NCBI GenBank assembly: GCA_026419575.1
Contig: JANZZC010000120.1
Span: 1 to 41,494, forward strand
Origin: Thermomicrobium sp.
GTDB taxonomy: Bacteria > Chloroflexota > Chloroflexia > Thermomicrobiales > Thermomicrobiaceae
Reading direction: 5' to 3'
Length of the DNA stretch: 41,494 bases
A model generated the notes under the pieces. It made no database searches and was not told the DNA's origin. It saw only the letters and a program-made list of their open reading frames with translations. The position numbers and the translations under genes were made by a program. Position 1 is the stretch's first letter. The number at the start of each line of letters is the position of its first letter. Below, one piece after another: positions 8,980 through 15,639 of this stretch.

Positions 8980-9549
8980 ATGCCGGTGCTCGTCGATCCA
9001 ACTGGGCAGACCGGACTCGCCACGAAAGCTCGGGCCGCCCGCACGCGGCGCTCGCTGCGTGGCGCGCGCGTCTGCCTCATCGACAACGGAAAGAAGAACG
9101 CCGATCTCCTGCTCCGCGCCATCGGTGACCTGTTGCGCGAGCGGTACGGCGTCGCCGAAGTCGTGTTGCACCGCAAGCCGAACGCGTCGGTGCCGATCGA
9201 CGCTTCGGCCGTCGCCGAGCTCGCGGAGCGCTGCGACTTCGCGATCGCTGCCGTCGGCGACTGAGGGTCCTGCAGCGCGGCCAGTGTGGCCGATGCGATC
9301 CGCTTCGAGGAGGTCGGGGTCCCGGCGGCACCGATCATCACCGAGGTCTTCCGGACGACGGCGGAGGCGATGGCCCAGACGCAGGGGATGCCAGGCTATC
9401 CCTATGCGGTCATCCCGCACCCGATCAGCAGCTTGAGTCCGGAGGAAGTACGCCAGCGAGCCGAGCAGGTATTGCCCGAGGTGCTGCGGCTCCTGGGTGT
9501 CGAGGAAGCGACCGGGGAGGAACGCCATGAGCGTGCAGCGGACGGCTGA
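8980..9549 (+). CDS. UGSC-family selenoprotein (in-frame TGA read as Sec95)
   Basis: A 189-aa member of the UGSC family, named for a selenocysteine-Gly-Ser-Cys motif, if the TGA at 9262-9264 is read as selenocysteine. Translation from ATG 8980 (ribosome-binding site GGAGGAGGG) gives a flavodoxin- or thioredoxin-like alternation (VCLIDNGKKNADLLL, then CDFAIAAVGD). The TGA codon follows, and then GSCSAASVADAIRFEEVGVP and GMPGYPYAVIPHPIS in the same frame to a real stop at 9547-9549. The codon before and after the TGA, the motif spacing and the conserved C-terminal half all fit the family. A stem-loop just after the TGA fits a bacterial SECIS. The 3' end overlaps the next gene by 23 bases. The family function is not established; a redox role at the Sec and C98 is inferred. 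Recoding depends on selABCD elsewhere in the genome. Confidence 0.88.
9271..9303 (+). promoter_or_regulatory. Candidate bacterial SECIS element
   Basis: Directly after the UGSC TGA, CGGCC (9278-9282) pairs with GGCCG (9288-9292) around a 5-base loop AGTGT. A lower stem can continue with C9276-G9295 and G9275-C9296 across a small internal loop. The loop begins 18 bases after the TGA and has G as its second base. Both agree with the usual bacterial SECIS model (loop roughly 16-37 bases from UGA, G in the first two loop positions). The fold was drawn by eye without energy calculation. Confidence 0.6.
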
Positions 9550-10570
9550 ACCGACGCTGGAGGCCGTGCGGCACGCCCGCGAGGCGATCGAATACTGCTA
9601 CGAGCGCGGTTGGACGGATGGCCTGCCCGTCGTTCCGCCCGCCGAGGAATTTGTCGAGGAGTTCCTGGCGCAGGTCGACCGCGACCCGGACGAGGTCGTC
9701 ATCGAACAGGAACACCTCGGGCGCAAGTGCACGGTCCGTCTCGCGGCAGCCAATGCTGTCATGGCCGGCTGCCGGCCCGAGTACTTCCCGGTCGTCCTCG
9801 CCGCCCTGGAAGCCTTGAACAAGCTCCCGGGCAGCCGGGGATTGCTGCAGAGCACGACCGGACAAGCGGTGCTGGTGATCGTCAACGGACCGATCCGCCG
9901 ACGGCTCGGGTTCAACGCGGCGGACAACGTCTTCAGCCCCGGTGATCGGCCGAACTTGACGGTCGGCCGAGCGATCCGCTTGGTGATCATGAACGCGCTC
10001 GGCATCCGCCCGCACGAGTTCGACCAGTCGACGCAGGGACAGCCCGGCAAACTGAGTCTCTGCATCGCCGAGAATGAAGAGGAGAGTCCCTGGGATCCGC
10101 TGCACGTCGAACGCGGCTTTGCCCGGGAGGAAAGCACGGTCACGGTCGGCTTCGTGCGCGGGACGATGCAGGTCGAGCAGCGCGATTCCAAGCAACCCGA
10201 GGTGATCCTGGAGACGATCGCCGACTCGATGTCCTACGCCGGGACGTACTTCCCGACGCCCCGCGGGCACGCCGGCATCGTCGTCCTCGGTCCCGAGCAC
10301 GCACAGTTCATCGCCGAAGCGGGGTGGAGCAAGGCTCGCGCCCGCGAGTACCTCTGGGAGCACTTCGGGCGACCGGCTGGCGTGCTCCGGCGTCTCGCCA
10401 AAGACGCGTTGCTCGATCCTTCCCTTCCGGACGACGCGTTCGTCCGCTTCGCGCACGCTCCCGAGACGATCCTGCTCGTCGTCGCCGGAGCCCGCAACGC
10501 CGGGATCTCGACCGTCTGCCCGACCTTCATCGGTCAGCAAGTCACCGTGCCGATTCGCGGGAAAGCATGA
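9527..10570 (+). CDS. Conserved partner protein of the UGSC selenoprotein
   Basis: A 347-aa cytoplasmic protein without signal peptide or membrane helices. The N-terminal block YERGWTDGLPVVPP and the following AAANAVMAGCRPEYFPVVL segment are distinctive. To my knowledge proteins with this signature recur next to UGSC genes, but I cannot verify that here. Cysteines occur at EYCYE, GRKCTV, MAGC, LSLC and STVC; the MAGC and STVC positions look the most constrained. The biochemical role is unknown. ATG 9527 has an excellent GGGGAGG six bases upstream and overlaps the end of the UGSC gene by 23 bases, so the two are translationally coupled and probably act together, perhaps as subunits or as enzyme and reductant. 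Confidence 0.75.
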   Translation: MSVQRTAEPTLEAVRHAREAIEYCYERGWTDGLPVVPPAEEFVEEFLAQVDRDPDEVVIEQEHLGRKCTVRLAAANAVMAGCRPEYFPVVLAALEALNKLPGSRGLLQSTTGQAVLVIVNGPIRRRLGFNAADNVFSPGDRPNLTVGRAIRLVIMNALGIRPHEFDQSTQGQPGKLSLCIAENEEESPWDPLHVERGFAREESTVTVGFVRGTMQVEQRDSKQPEVILETIADSMSYAGTYFPTPRGHAGIVVLGPEHAQFIAEAGWSKARAREYLWEHFGRPAGVLRRLAKDALLDPSLPDDAFVRFAHAPETILLVVAGARNAGISTVCPTFIGQQVTVPIRGKA

Positions 10571-10578
10571 CCGTGAGA

Positions 10579-10607
10579 CGAGAACCGGGCGCTCCGCCCG
10601 GTTCTCG
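10579..10607 (+). terminator. Hairpin between UGSC partner gene and first SDR
   Basis: A 13-bp perfect stem (CGAGAACCGGGCG, 10579-10591, with 10595-10607) has a 3-base CTC loop and is followed by the weak T-containing stretch CTTCAT. It begins 8 bp after the partner gene stop and ends 27 bp before the SDR start. It could be a full or partial terminator, or an mRNA-processing or attenuation hairpin, separating the selenoprotein half of the operon from the dehydrogenases. Confidence 0.65.
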
Positions 10608-10634
10608 CTTCATCCGGCCGGAAGGATAGAGTCC

Positions 10635-11449
10635 ATGGCGGACGAACGGTGGCTCGACGGCCTGGTCGCCTTGGTGACCGGTGCCAGACGCGGCGAGCTC
10701 GGTGGCGGCGGTGCGGGAATCGCGCGGGCCTTGGCCAGCCACGGCGCGCAGGTCGTCGTCAACGACGTGACGGAGGAACTGGTCGCCGCGACCGTCGGTC
10801 AGATCCAGCAGCGCGGCGGCATCGCGTGGGGGATCGCCGGTGACGTCTCGGCCCCGCAGGACGCCCAGCGCATGGTCGATGCCACGGTCGAACACTTCGG
10901 TCGGATCGACATCCTTGTCAACAACGCCGCGCTGGGAGGACTGGTGCCGGCGGTCGAGCACTTGCCCGACGAGGTCTGGCAGCGACAGGTCGCGATCGAC
11001 TTGTCGGGACCGTTCTTCATGAGCCGCGCTGCGCTGCGCCACATGGTCCCACGCCGGTTCGGGCGGATCGTCAATATCGGATCGCTCGCCGGTGTCCGCA
11101 CCGGCTTCGTGAGCGGTGCCCCGTACACCACGGCGAAGAGCGGCCTCATCGGATTGACCCGTCAAATGGCGCTCGAGTTCGCCCCTACGGGATCACCGTC
11201 AACGTGCTCTTGCCCACCGGAATCCGCAACCCGGAGATCATGCGACGGCGCCCGGATCTTTTCCAGGGACGAGACGATACGCTCGGACCGCTCGATCCCG
11301 AAGGTGAGTTTGGCAAGCTGGTCACGTTCCTCTGCCGGCGGGATACCGGATTGCTCTCCGGAGCAGCGATCCCGGTAGACCGCGGCCTCGGCAGCACGCT
11401 GGGAAATTTCGTCGAGTACGCGCGTCGGAGCCGCAAGGATACCGGTTGA
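10635..11449 (+). pseudogene. Short-chain dehydrogenase with -1 frameshift (SDR 1)
   Basis: An NAD(P)-dependent SDR whose frame breaks at 11181-11186. The 5' part (ATG 10635, RBS GGAAGGA) contains an enlarged glycine loop (TGARRGELGGGGAGIARAL), DILVNNAALGG, NIGSLAG and the catalytic YTTAK. After MALEFAP the frame shifts. Restoring one C in the GCCCCT run gives APYGITVNVLLPTGIRNPEI and continues to the stop at 11447-11449, with SGAAIPVDRGLGSTLG near the end. The restored length is 271 aa, identical to SDR 3 of this operon. Either the gene is freshly inactivated or the base was lost in sequencing or assembly; the intact remainder favours a very recent or artefactual lesion. The substrate is presumably a hydroxy- or keto-acid or its CoA ester. 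Confidence 0.85.
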
Positions 11450-11473
11450 AGACGGAAGGCGCAGGAGGAGCCT

Positions 11474-12280
11474 ATGCACGTCCAGCAGCGTTGCGACCTC
11501 TCGGGGATGGTCGCACTCGTTACTGGTGCTGGTGGTGGACTGGGACCGACCATCGCCCGAACGCTCGCCGAGGCGGGAGCGAGGATCGCAGTGAACGACC
11601 GAACGCCCGAACGGACCGCCGCTGTCGTCGAGCGACTCCGGGAGGCCGGTTGCGCCGCGGAAGGGTTTCTGGCCGACCTGACCGATTCCGCGCAGGTCGA
11701 CCGCCTCGTCCAGGAAGTGGTCGACCGGTACGGACAGCTGGACATCCTGGTGAACAAGGCGGAAGCGCACGGCAGCGGCCGCCGCTCGGACGAAGTCACC
11801 GACGAGGAGTGGGAGTCGGTACTCGCGGTCAACGTCCATGCTGCCTTCTACCTGAGCCGAGCTGCCGTCCGCCGGATGCGCCAGCGCCGCTTCGGTCGCA
11901 TCATCCACGTGTCGAACATCGTGGCGACCCGCACCAGCGTCCTCAACGGCGTCGCCTACGTCGCGACCAAGGAAGCGCTCTACGGCCTCACCCGGCATCT
12001 CTCGATCGAAGTCGCGCAACACGGGATCACCGTGAACGCTGTCCTGCCCGGCTTCGTCGCCACACCGATACTGGTCGAGCGCTGGGGGGACGAGCGGATC
12101 CGACAGCTCGCCGAGACGATTCCCGCGTTGCGCGCCGGCACTCCGGAGGAGGTCGCCGCGCTCGTCGCCTTTCTCGCCAGTCGCGAAGCCGGGTACATCA
12201 CGGGCGCGGCCATCCCGATCGACGGTGCGGTCTCGATCGTCCCCGGCGGGCGAAGCGACCCGTCGGCAGCGTTCGCATGA
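11474..12280 (+). CDS. Short-chain dehydrogenase/reductase (SDR 2)
   Basis: A 268-aa classical SDR oxidoreductase with a Rossmann fold. The cofactor loop is a normal TGAGGGLGPTIARTL. The catalytic Ser is in HVSNIVA and the Tyr-Lys pair in YVATKEALYGL. The structural NNAG motif is altered to NKAEA, replacing the second Asn by Lys, which is unusual. The C-terminal part has GITVNAVLPGFVATPI and YITGAAIPIDG as in 3-oxoacyl-ACP (FabG-like) reductases. Start ATG 11474 follows AGGAGGAG; it lies 24 bp after SDR 1 and 22 bp before SDR 3. It is likely a catabolic alcohol or 3-hydroxyacyl dehydrogenase working with the CoA transferase, with specificity unknown. Confidence 0.9.
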   Translation: MHVQQRCDLSGMVALVTGAGGGLGPTIARTLAEAGARIAVNDRTPERTAAVVERLREAGCAAEGFLADLTDSAQVDRLVQEVVDRYGQLDILVNKAEAHGSGRRSDEVTDEEWESVLAVNVHAAFYLSRAAVRRMRQRRFGRIIHVSNIVATRTSVLNGVAYVATKEALYGLTRHLSIEVAQHGITVNAVLPGFVATPILVERWGDERIRQLAETIPALRAGTPEEVAALVAFLASREAGYITGAAIPIDGAVSIVPGGRSDPSAAFA

Positions 12281-12302
12281 GTTCGCAAGAGAGGAATAAG
12301 CG

Positions 12303-13118
12303 ATGGGACGACTCACCGGTCTCGTTGCGCTCGTCACCGGAGCCGGTGGCGGGGAACTGGGCGGCGGTGGTGCCGGCATCGCGCGGGCGCTCGCACAGGA
12401 GGGTGCCGTCGTCGCGGTGAACGATCTGGCGGAAGAGTACGCGCAGGCGACGGTCGAGCAGATCACCGGGCAGGGGGGAACAGCCTTCGTTCTCGCAGGC
12501 GATGTGTCCGATCCCCGACGCGCCCAGGAGATGATCGAGACCGTCGTCGAGCGGTACGGTCGTCTCGACATCCTGGTGAATAACGCCGCGCGACTCGGAC
12601 GGTCGCCCGCAGTCGAGCGGATGTCGGACGAGGAATGGCACAGCTACATCGCGGTCAATCTCTCCGGACCGTTCTTCATGAGTCGCGCAGCGCTGCCGCA
12701 CATGATGCGGCAGCAGTACGGTCGTATCGTCAACATCGGTTCGCTAGCCGCGCTCCGGGCCAGTCTGAACGGCGGAGCTGGGTACACCGCCTCCAAGCGA
12801 GGCCTCCTCGGCTTGACGCGACAGCTGGCCGCGGAGTTCTACGCCTACAACATCACGGTCAATGCCGTGCTGCCGGCTGGGATCCTGAGCGGTCGCATGC
12901 GGGCCGAGATGGGAGAACGCGCCGAGGCGTTGGTCGCTGCCCGCCGCTGGGCGCTGCCGGATGATATCGGCAAGATCTGCGCGTACCTCGCGAGCCCCGA
13001 AGCGCACCTGATCTCCGCCGCCGTCATCGTCGTACCCGGCGCCAATGCGACCGGCCTCGGCGACTTCGCGCAGTACCGCGCTATGGCTCGGCAGATCGGG
13101 AAAGACATCGGCGAGTGA
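12303..13118 (+). CDS. Short-chain dehydrogenase/reductase (SDR 3), expanded glycine loop
   Basis: A 271-aa SDR closely resembling SDR 1. The nucleotide-binding loop is TGAGGGELGGGGAGIARAL, about seven residues longer than the common TGxxxGIG loop. It has DILVNNAARLG, a conserved LSGPFFMSRAALPHM stretch, NIGSLAALRA and the catalytic YTASK. The C-terminal region (SAAVIVVPGANATGLGDF) diverges from FabG, lacking the usual GxDGG ending. ATG 12303 has GAGAGGAAT upstream. SDR 1 and SDR 3 appear to be paralogues from a local duplication with SDR 2 between them. It is followed by a strong hairpin that closes the operon. The dehydrogenase class is certain, the substrate unknown. Confidence 0.9.
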   Translation: MGRLTGLVALVTGAGGGELGGGGAGIARALAQEGAVVAVNDLAEEYAQATVEQITGQGGTAFVLAGDVSDPRRAQEMIETVVERYGRLDILVNNAARLGRSPAVERMSDEEWHSYIAVNLSGPFFMSRAALPHMMRQQYGRIVNIGSLAALRASLNGGAGYTASKRGLLGLTRQLAAEFYAYNITVNAVLPAGILSGRMRAEMGERAEALVAARRWALPDDIGKICAYLASPEAHLISAAVIVVPGANATGLGDFAQYRAMARQIGKDIGE

Positions 13119-13121
13119 CCA

Positions 13122-13153
13122 CGCGGCTCCGCGTCGCAGGACGCGGAGCCGCG
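13122..13153 (+). terminator. Hairpin terminator at the end of the SDR operon
   Basis: A 14-bp perfect stem (CGCGGCTCCGCGTC, 13122-13135, with 13140-13153) has a GCAG loop and starts 4 bp past the SDR 3 stop. No T tract follows. Confidence 0.75.
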
Positions 13154-13173
13154 CCCGAGACGTCGCTGCGCGG

Positions 13174-13203
13174 TTGACGCGACGGAACACCGCATGGTAG
13201 ACT
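13174..13203 (+). promoter_or_regulatory. Promoter of tRNA-Met
   Basis: TTGACG (13174-13179), an 18-base spacer and TAGACT (13198-13203) lie just upstream of the tRNA. The same TAGACT and 18-base spacing precede the tRNA-Ala gene. Confidence 0.75.
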
Positions 13204-13219
13204 CGTCCCTGGGAAACGA

Positions 13220-13291
13220 GCCGGTGTAGCTCAACGGTAGAGCAGGGGACTCATAAGCCCTGGGTTGGTGGTTCGAATCCGCCCACCGGCA
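13220..13291 (+). tRNA. tRNA-Met (CAT)
   Basis: Cloverleaf drawn by eye: acceptor GCCGGTG (13220-13226) pairs with CACCGGC (13284-13290), discriminator A13291. The D arm is GCTCAACGGTAGAGC. The anticodon loop CTCATAA gives CAT, and the T arm contains GGTTCGAATCC. CCA is not encoded. CAT could in principle be elongator Met, initiator or lysidine-modified Ile. The first acceptor pair is matched (G-C), which argues against an initiator. Confidence 0.92.
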
Positions 13292-13298
13292 CTGCCGC

Positions 13299-13329
13299 GA
13301 GCGGCGCGACTGCGCCGCTCGTTCGTTTT
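13299..13329 (+). terminator. Rho-independent terminator of tRNA-Met
   Basis: GAGCGGCGC (13299-13307) pairs with GCGCCGCTC (13312-13320) around a GACT loop, followed by the T-rich tail GTTCGTTTT. This is the most classical terminator in the window. Confidence 0.85.
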
Positions 13330-13375
13330 GCCGAGAATCGTACCGGAGACCTGCGCAGCAGCGAAGGGACTCGCC

Positions 13376-15352
13376 GTGTCGCCCCGGCAACCCGCCGCGT
13401 CGAGCCTCCTCCTCCGCGCGATCCGCACCGCCTTGGAAGCGGCTGGACTCTCTCCGGCCGACCGTCTCGTCGTCGGTTTCTCGGGCGGACCCGATTCTCT
13501 GGCCCTGCTCTGGGGTCTGCAGCATCTGGCCCGGCAAGGAAGGGGGCCGCAGCCGATCCCGGTGCACGTCGATCACCAGCTTCACCCCGATTCGAGCGCG
13601 CTCGCCCAGCGAGCCGCCGATATCGGCAAGAAGCTCGGGCTCGCCGTGCTCGTCCGCACGGTCGACGTCGCGGTCTGGCCGGAGCTCCGCGAGGGTGGCA
13701 CCGAGGCGGGGGCGCGCGCTGCTCGCTACGCCGCGCTGGCCCGCGTCGCCGCGGACCACGGAACCGACTGGATCGCCGTGGGGCACACGCGCGACGACCA
13801 AGCGGAAACCCTGCTCCTCCGCCTGCTGCGGGGTGCCGGGCTGGACGGTCTGGCGGGCATGCGTCCCGTCACCGAGCTCCGCCTGCCGCTCGATCCGGCG
13901 CACCGGGAATTCGCGTCGATCCGTATTCTCCGGCCGCTCCTCAAGGTTCGGCGTCACACGATCGTCGCCGCGCTCGCGACGCTGGGGTTGGAGCCGATCC
14001 ACGATCCCACCAACGTCTCGCTCGCGTTCGAACGGAACGCCGTTCGCCAGCGGCTCGTCCCCGTGTTGGAGGAACTCCGTCCGGGCGCGGTCGAGACGTT
14101 GGCGCAGGTGGCCGAACAGTTGCAAGAAGACGCCCAGTATCTCGCCGAGCGCGCCGCGGCTGCGTTCCGCGAGACCGTGCGGTTCGTCGAAGTGTTCGCG
14201 ACGATCGACCGGCAGCGCTTCGGTGGACTGTCACCGGCGCTCCAGCGCCGCGTCATCCAACAGCTCGTCCGGGAACGCGTCGATCCCACCTGGGCGCTCG
14301 CGCGCGAGCGACTGCTCGCCGTGCGTCACGCGCTCGCGCGCGCGCGCCCGGGGACCCGCATCGAACTCGGTCGCGGTATCGCGATCGCGATCGGTTACAC
14401 TGAGGCAGTCCTCGGTCCGGCCGACCGGATCGAGGACTTCGCGCGGCGGCGATCCGGGCAACCGTTGCTGACGCCCGGGAGCGTCGTCCCGCTCAGGACC
14501 GGGCTCACGGTGCCGCTCGCCAACGGCTGGAGACTGGTCGTGCGCACGGCGACGGAAGGACGTTGGGTCCTGCGCACGCGGCGCAGCGGCGACCGGTTTG
14601 TCCGCCCGGACCTCGGCCCGGTTCGCTTGCAGGATTGGCTTGTGAACGAGAAGGTGCCAGGCTACCTGCGGGACTGGCTCCCGTTGATCGCCGACGACGG
14701 GGTTGTCTGGTGGATCGCCGGGCTGTCCGGGGAGCGTTTCGCGACGGCCGACGGCACGCTCGCTGTGGAAGTGCAGCGATACGAGGAGGAACGACCGGTG
14801 AGCGAGACACGCGAGACGACCATTCCAGGCGAACTGGAACGCGTCCTCATCGACGAGGTGACGTTGCAGCAACGGGTGGCCGAACTCGGTCGCGAGATCG
14901 CCCAAACATACCGCGGCCAACGGCCGGTCCTCGTCGGTGTTCTGACGGGCGCGTTCGTCTTCATGGCCGACCTGATCCGCCACCTCCCGATCGACCTCGA
15001 CGTGGACTTCATGGCCGTCTCCAGTTACGGACAAGCGACCGTGACGTCCGGGGTCGTACGCATCATCAAGGACCTCGACCGGCCGATCGAGGGACGCGAC
15101 GTGCTCCTCGTGGAGGACATCGTCGACAGCGGGTTGACGCTGCAGTACTTGCTCGACGTCCTGCGGCGACGCAACCCACGGAGCCTGCGCGTCGTCGTCC
15201 TGCTCCGCAAGCAGAAGCCACAGGCGATCGAGGTCCCGGTCGATTGGGTCGGCTTCGAGATTCCCGACGAGTTCGTCGTCGGGTACGGGCTGGATGCTGC
15301 GGGACGCTTCCGGAACCTGCCCTTCATCGCCGTCTACCGGGCACGCAGCTGA
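13376..15352 (+). CDS. tilS-hpt: TilS-HPT fusion: tRNA(Ile)-lysidine synthase / hypoxanthine phosphoribosyltransferase
   Basis: A 658-aa bifunctional protein. The N-terminal half is TilS, which converts the CAT-anticodon cytidine of tRNA-Ile2 to lysidine; its PP-loop SGGPDS is at residues 36-41, with HVDHQLHPDS and GHTRDDQAETLLLRLLRG following. From about residue 475 comes a complete hypoxanthine(-guanine) phosphoribosyltransferase for purine salvage, with VLTGAFVFMADL, SSYG and the PRPP loop VLLVEDIVDSGLTL. There is no stop between the two. At the junction a GTG codon (14798-14800, residue 475) is preceded by GAGGAGGAA, so free HPT could also be made. The start GTG 13376 with AAGGGA is preferred because an earlier TTG lies inside the tRNA. 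The order tilS-hpt-ftsH is conserved in Firmicutes, and TilS/HprT fusions are known in some lineages. Confidence 0.93.
   Translation: MSPRQPAASSLLLRAIRTALEAAGLSPADRLVVGFSGGPDSLALLWGLQHLARQGRGPQPIPVHVDHQLHPDSSALAQRAADIGKKLGLAVLVRTVDVAVWPELREGGTEAGARAARYAALARVAADHGTDWIAVGHTRDDQAETLLLRLLRGAGLDGLAGMRPVTELRLPLDPAHREFASIRILRPLLKVRRHTIVAALATLGLEPIHDPTNVSLAFERNAVRQRLVPVLEELRPGAVETLAQVAEQLQEDAQYLAERAAAAFRETVRFVEVFATIDRQRFGGLSPALQRRVIQQLVRERVDPTWALARERLLAVRHALARARPGTRIELGRGIAIAIGYTEAVLGPADRIEDFARRRSGQPLLTPGSVVPLRTGLTVPLANGWRLVVRTATEGRWVLRTRRSGDRFVRPDLGPVRLQDWLVNEKVPGYLRDWLPLIADDGVVWWIAGLSGERFATADGTLAVEVQRYEEERPVSETRETTIPGELERVLIDEVTLQQRVAELGREIAQTYRGQRPVLVGVLTGAFVFMADLIRHLPIDLDVDFMAVSSYGQATVTSGVVRIIKDLDRPIEGRDVLLVEDIVDSGLTLQYLLDVLRRRNPRSLRVVVLLRKQKPQAIEVPVDWVGFEIPDEFVVGYGLDAAGRFRNLPFIAVYRARS
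14783..14800 (+). promoter_or_regulatory. Internal ribosome-binding site and GTG start for free HPT
   Basis: GAGGAGGAA (14783-14791) lies 6 bases ahead of GTG 14798, in frame with the HPT domain. It would give a stand-alone HPT of 184 aa, the normal family length, from inside the fusion gene. Confidence 0.6.
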
Positions 15353-15395
15353 ACGTGATCGTCCTGCGCGCTCCGGCCACGGTTTCCAGCCGACA

Positions 15396-15456
15396 CCGGT
15401 GCACGTCGACGCACCGGAGTTCCCTCCGCACCACCCCGGTGCACACAGCGCACCGG
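15396..15456. repeat. Two tandem hairpins with identical stems upstream of ftsH
   Basis: CCGGTGC (15396-15402) pairs with GCACCGG (15411-15417). The same stem recurs exactly 40 bases later (15436-15442 with 15450-15456), with unrelated 8- and 7-base loops. This gives four copies of one heptamer in alternating orientation, 44 bp past the tilS-hpt stop. It may be a double terminator or a pair of operators for ftsH. The rest of 15353-15639 holds no gene, only the ftsH promoter. Confidence 0.7.
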
Positions 15457-15571
15457 TACCGAAGTGCCAGCCGTCGCCGCTCTCCGCCTGCCGATCCATA
15501 TCCCCGGGAGGCGTCGTTCTCCCGCTCCGCCAGGCACACGGAGCCGCGGAACGGTCGGGGCGTCCCCCGCT

Positions 15572-15580
15572 TGCTATAAT
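15572..15580 (+). promoter_or_regulatory. Extended -10 promoter of ftsH
   Basis: TGCTATAAT is a perfect -10 hexamer (15575-15580) with the TG extension. The -35 region at 17 bases is GC-rich and poor, typical for extended -10 promoters. It lies 60 bases upstream of the ftsH ATG. Confidence 0.8.
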
Positions 15581-15639
15581 CGGGGACGCCCGCGGGAAGT
15601 CGCGACGCCCTGGGCCGACGAAATGTGGAGGCTACCCCG

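Noticed and set aside
9262-9264. TGA as an ordinary stop, making two genes or a pseudogene
   Set aside because: The downstream part lacks a start with a ribosome-binding site at the break, continues the family sequence without gap, and the TGA coincides with the Sec position of the UGSC motif.
10635-11449. Programmed frameshifting in SDR 1
   Set aside because: The site is a plain GCCCCT run without a classical slippery heptamer or an obvious stimulatory structure; deletion or sequencing error is simpler.
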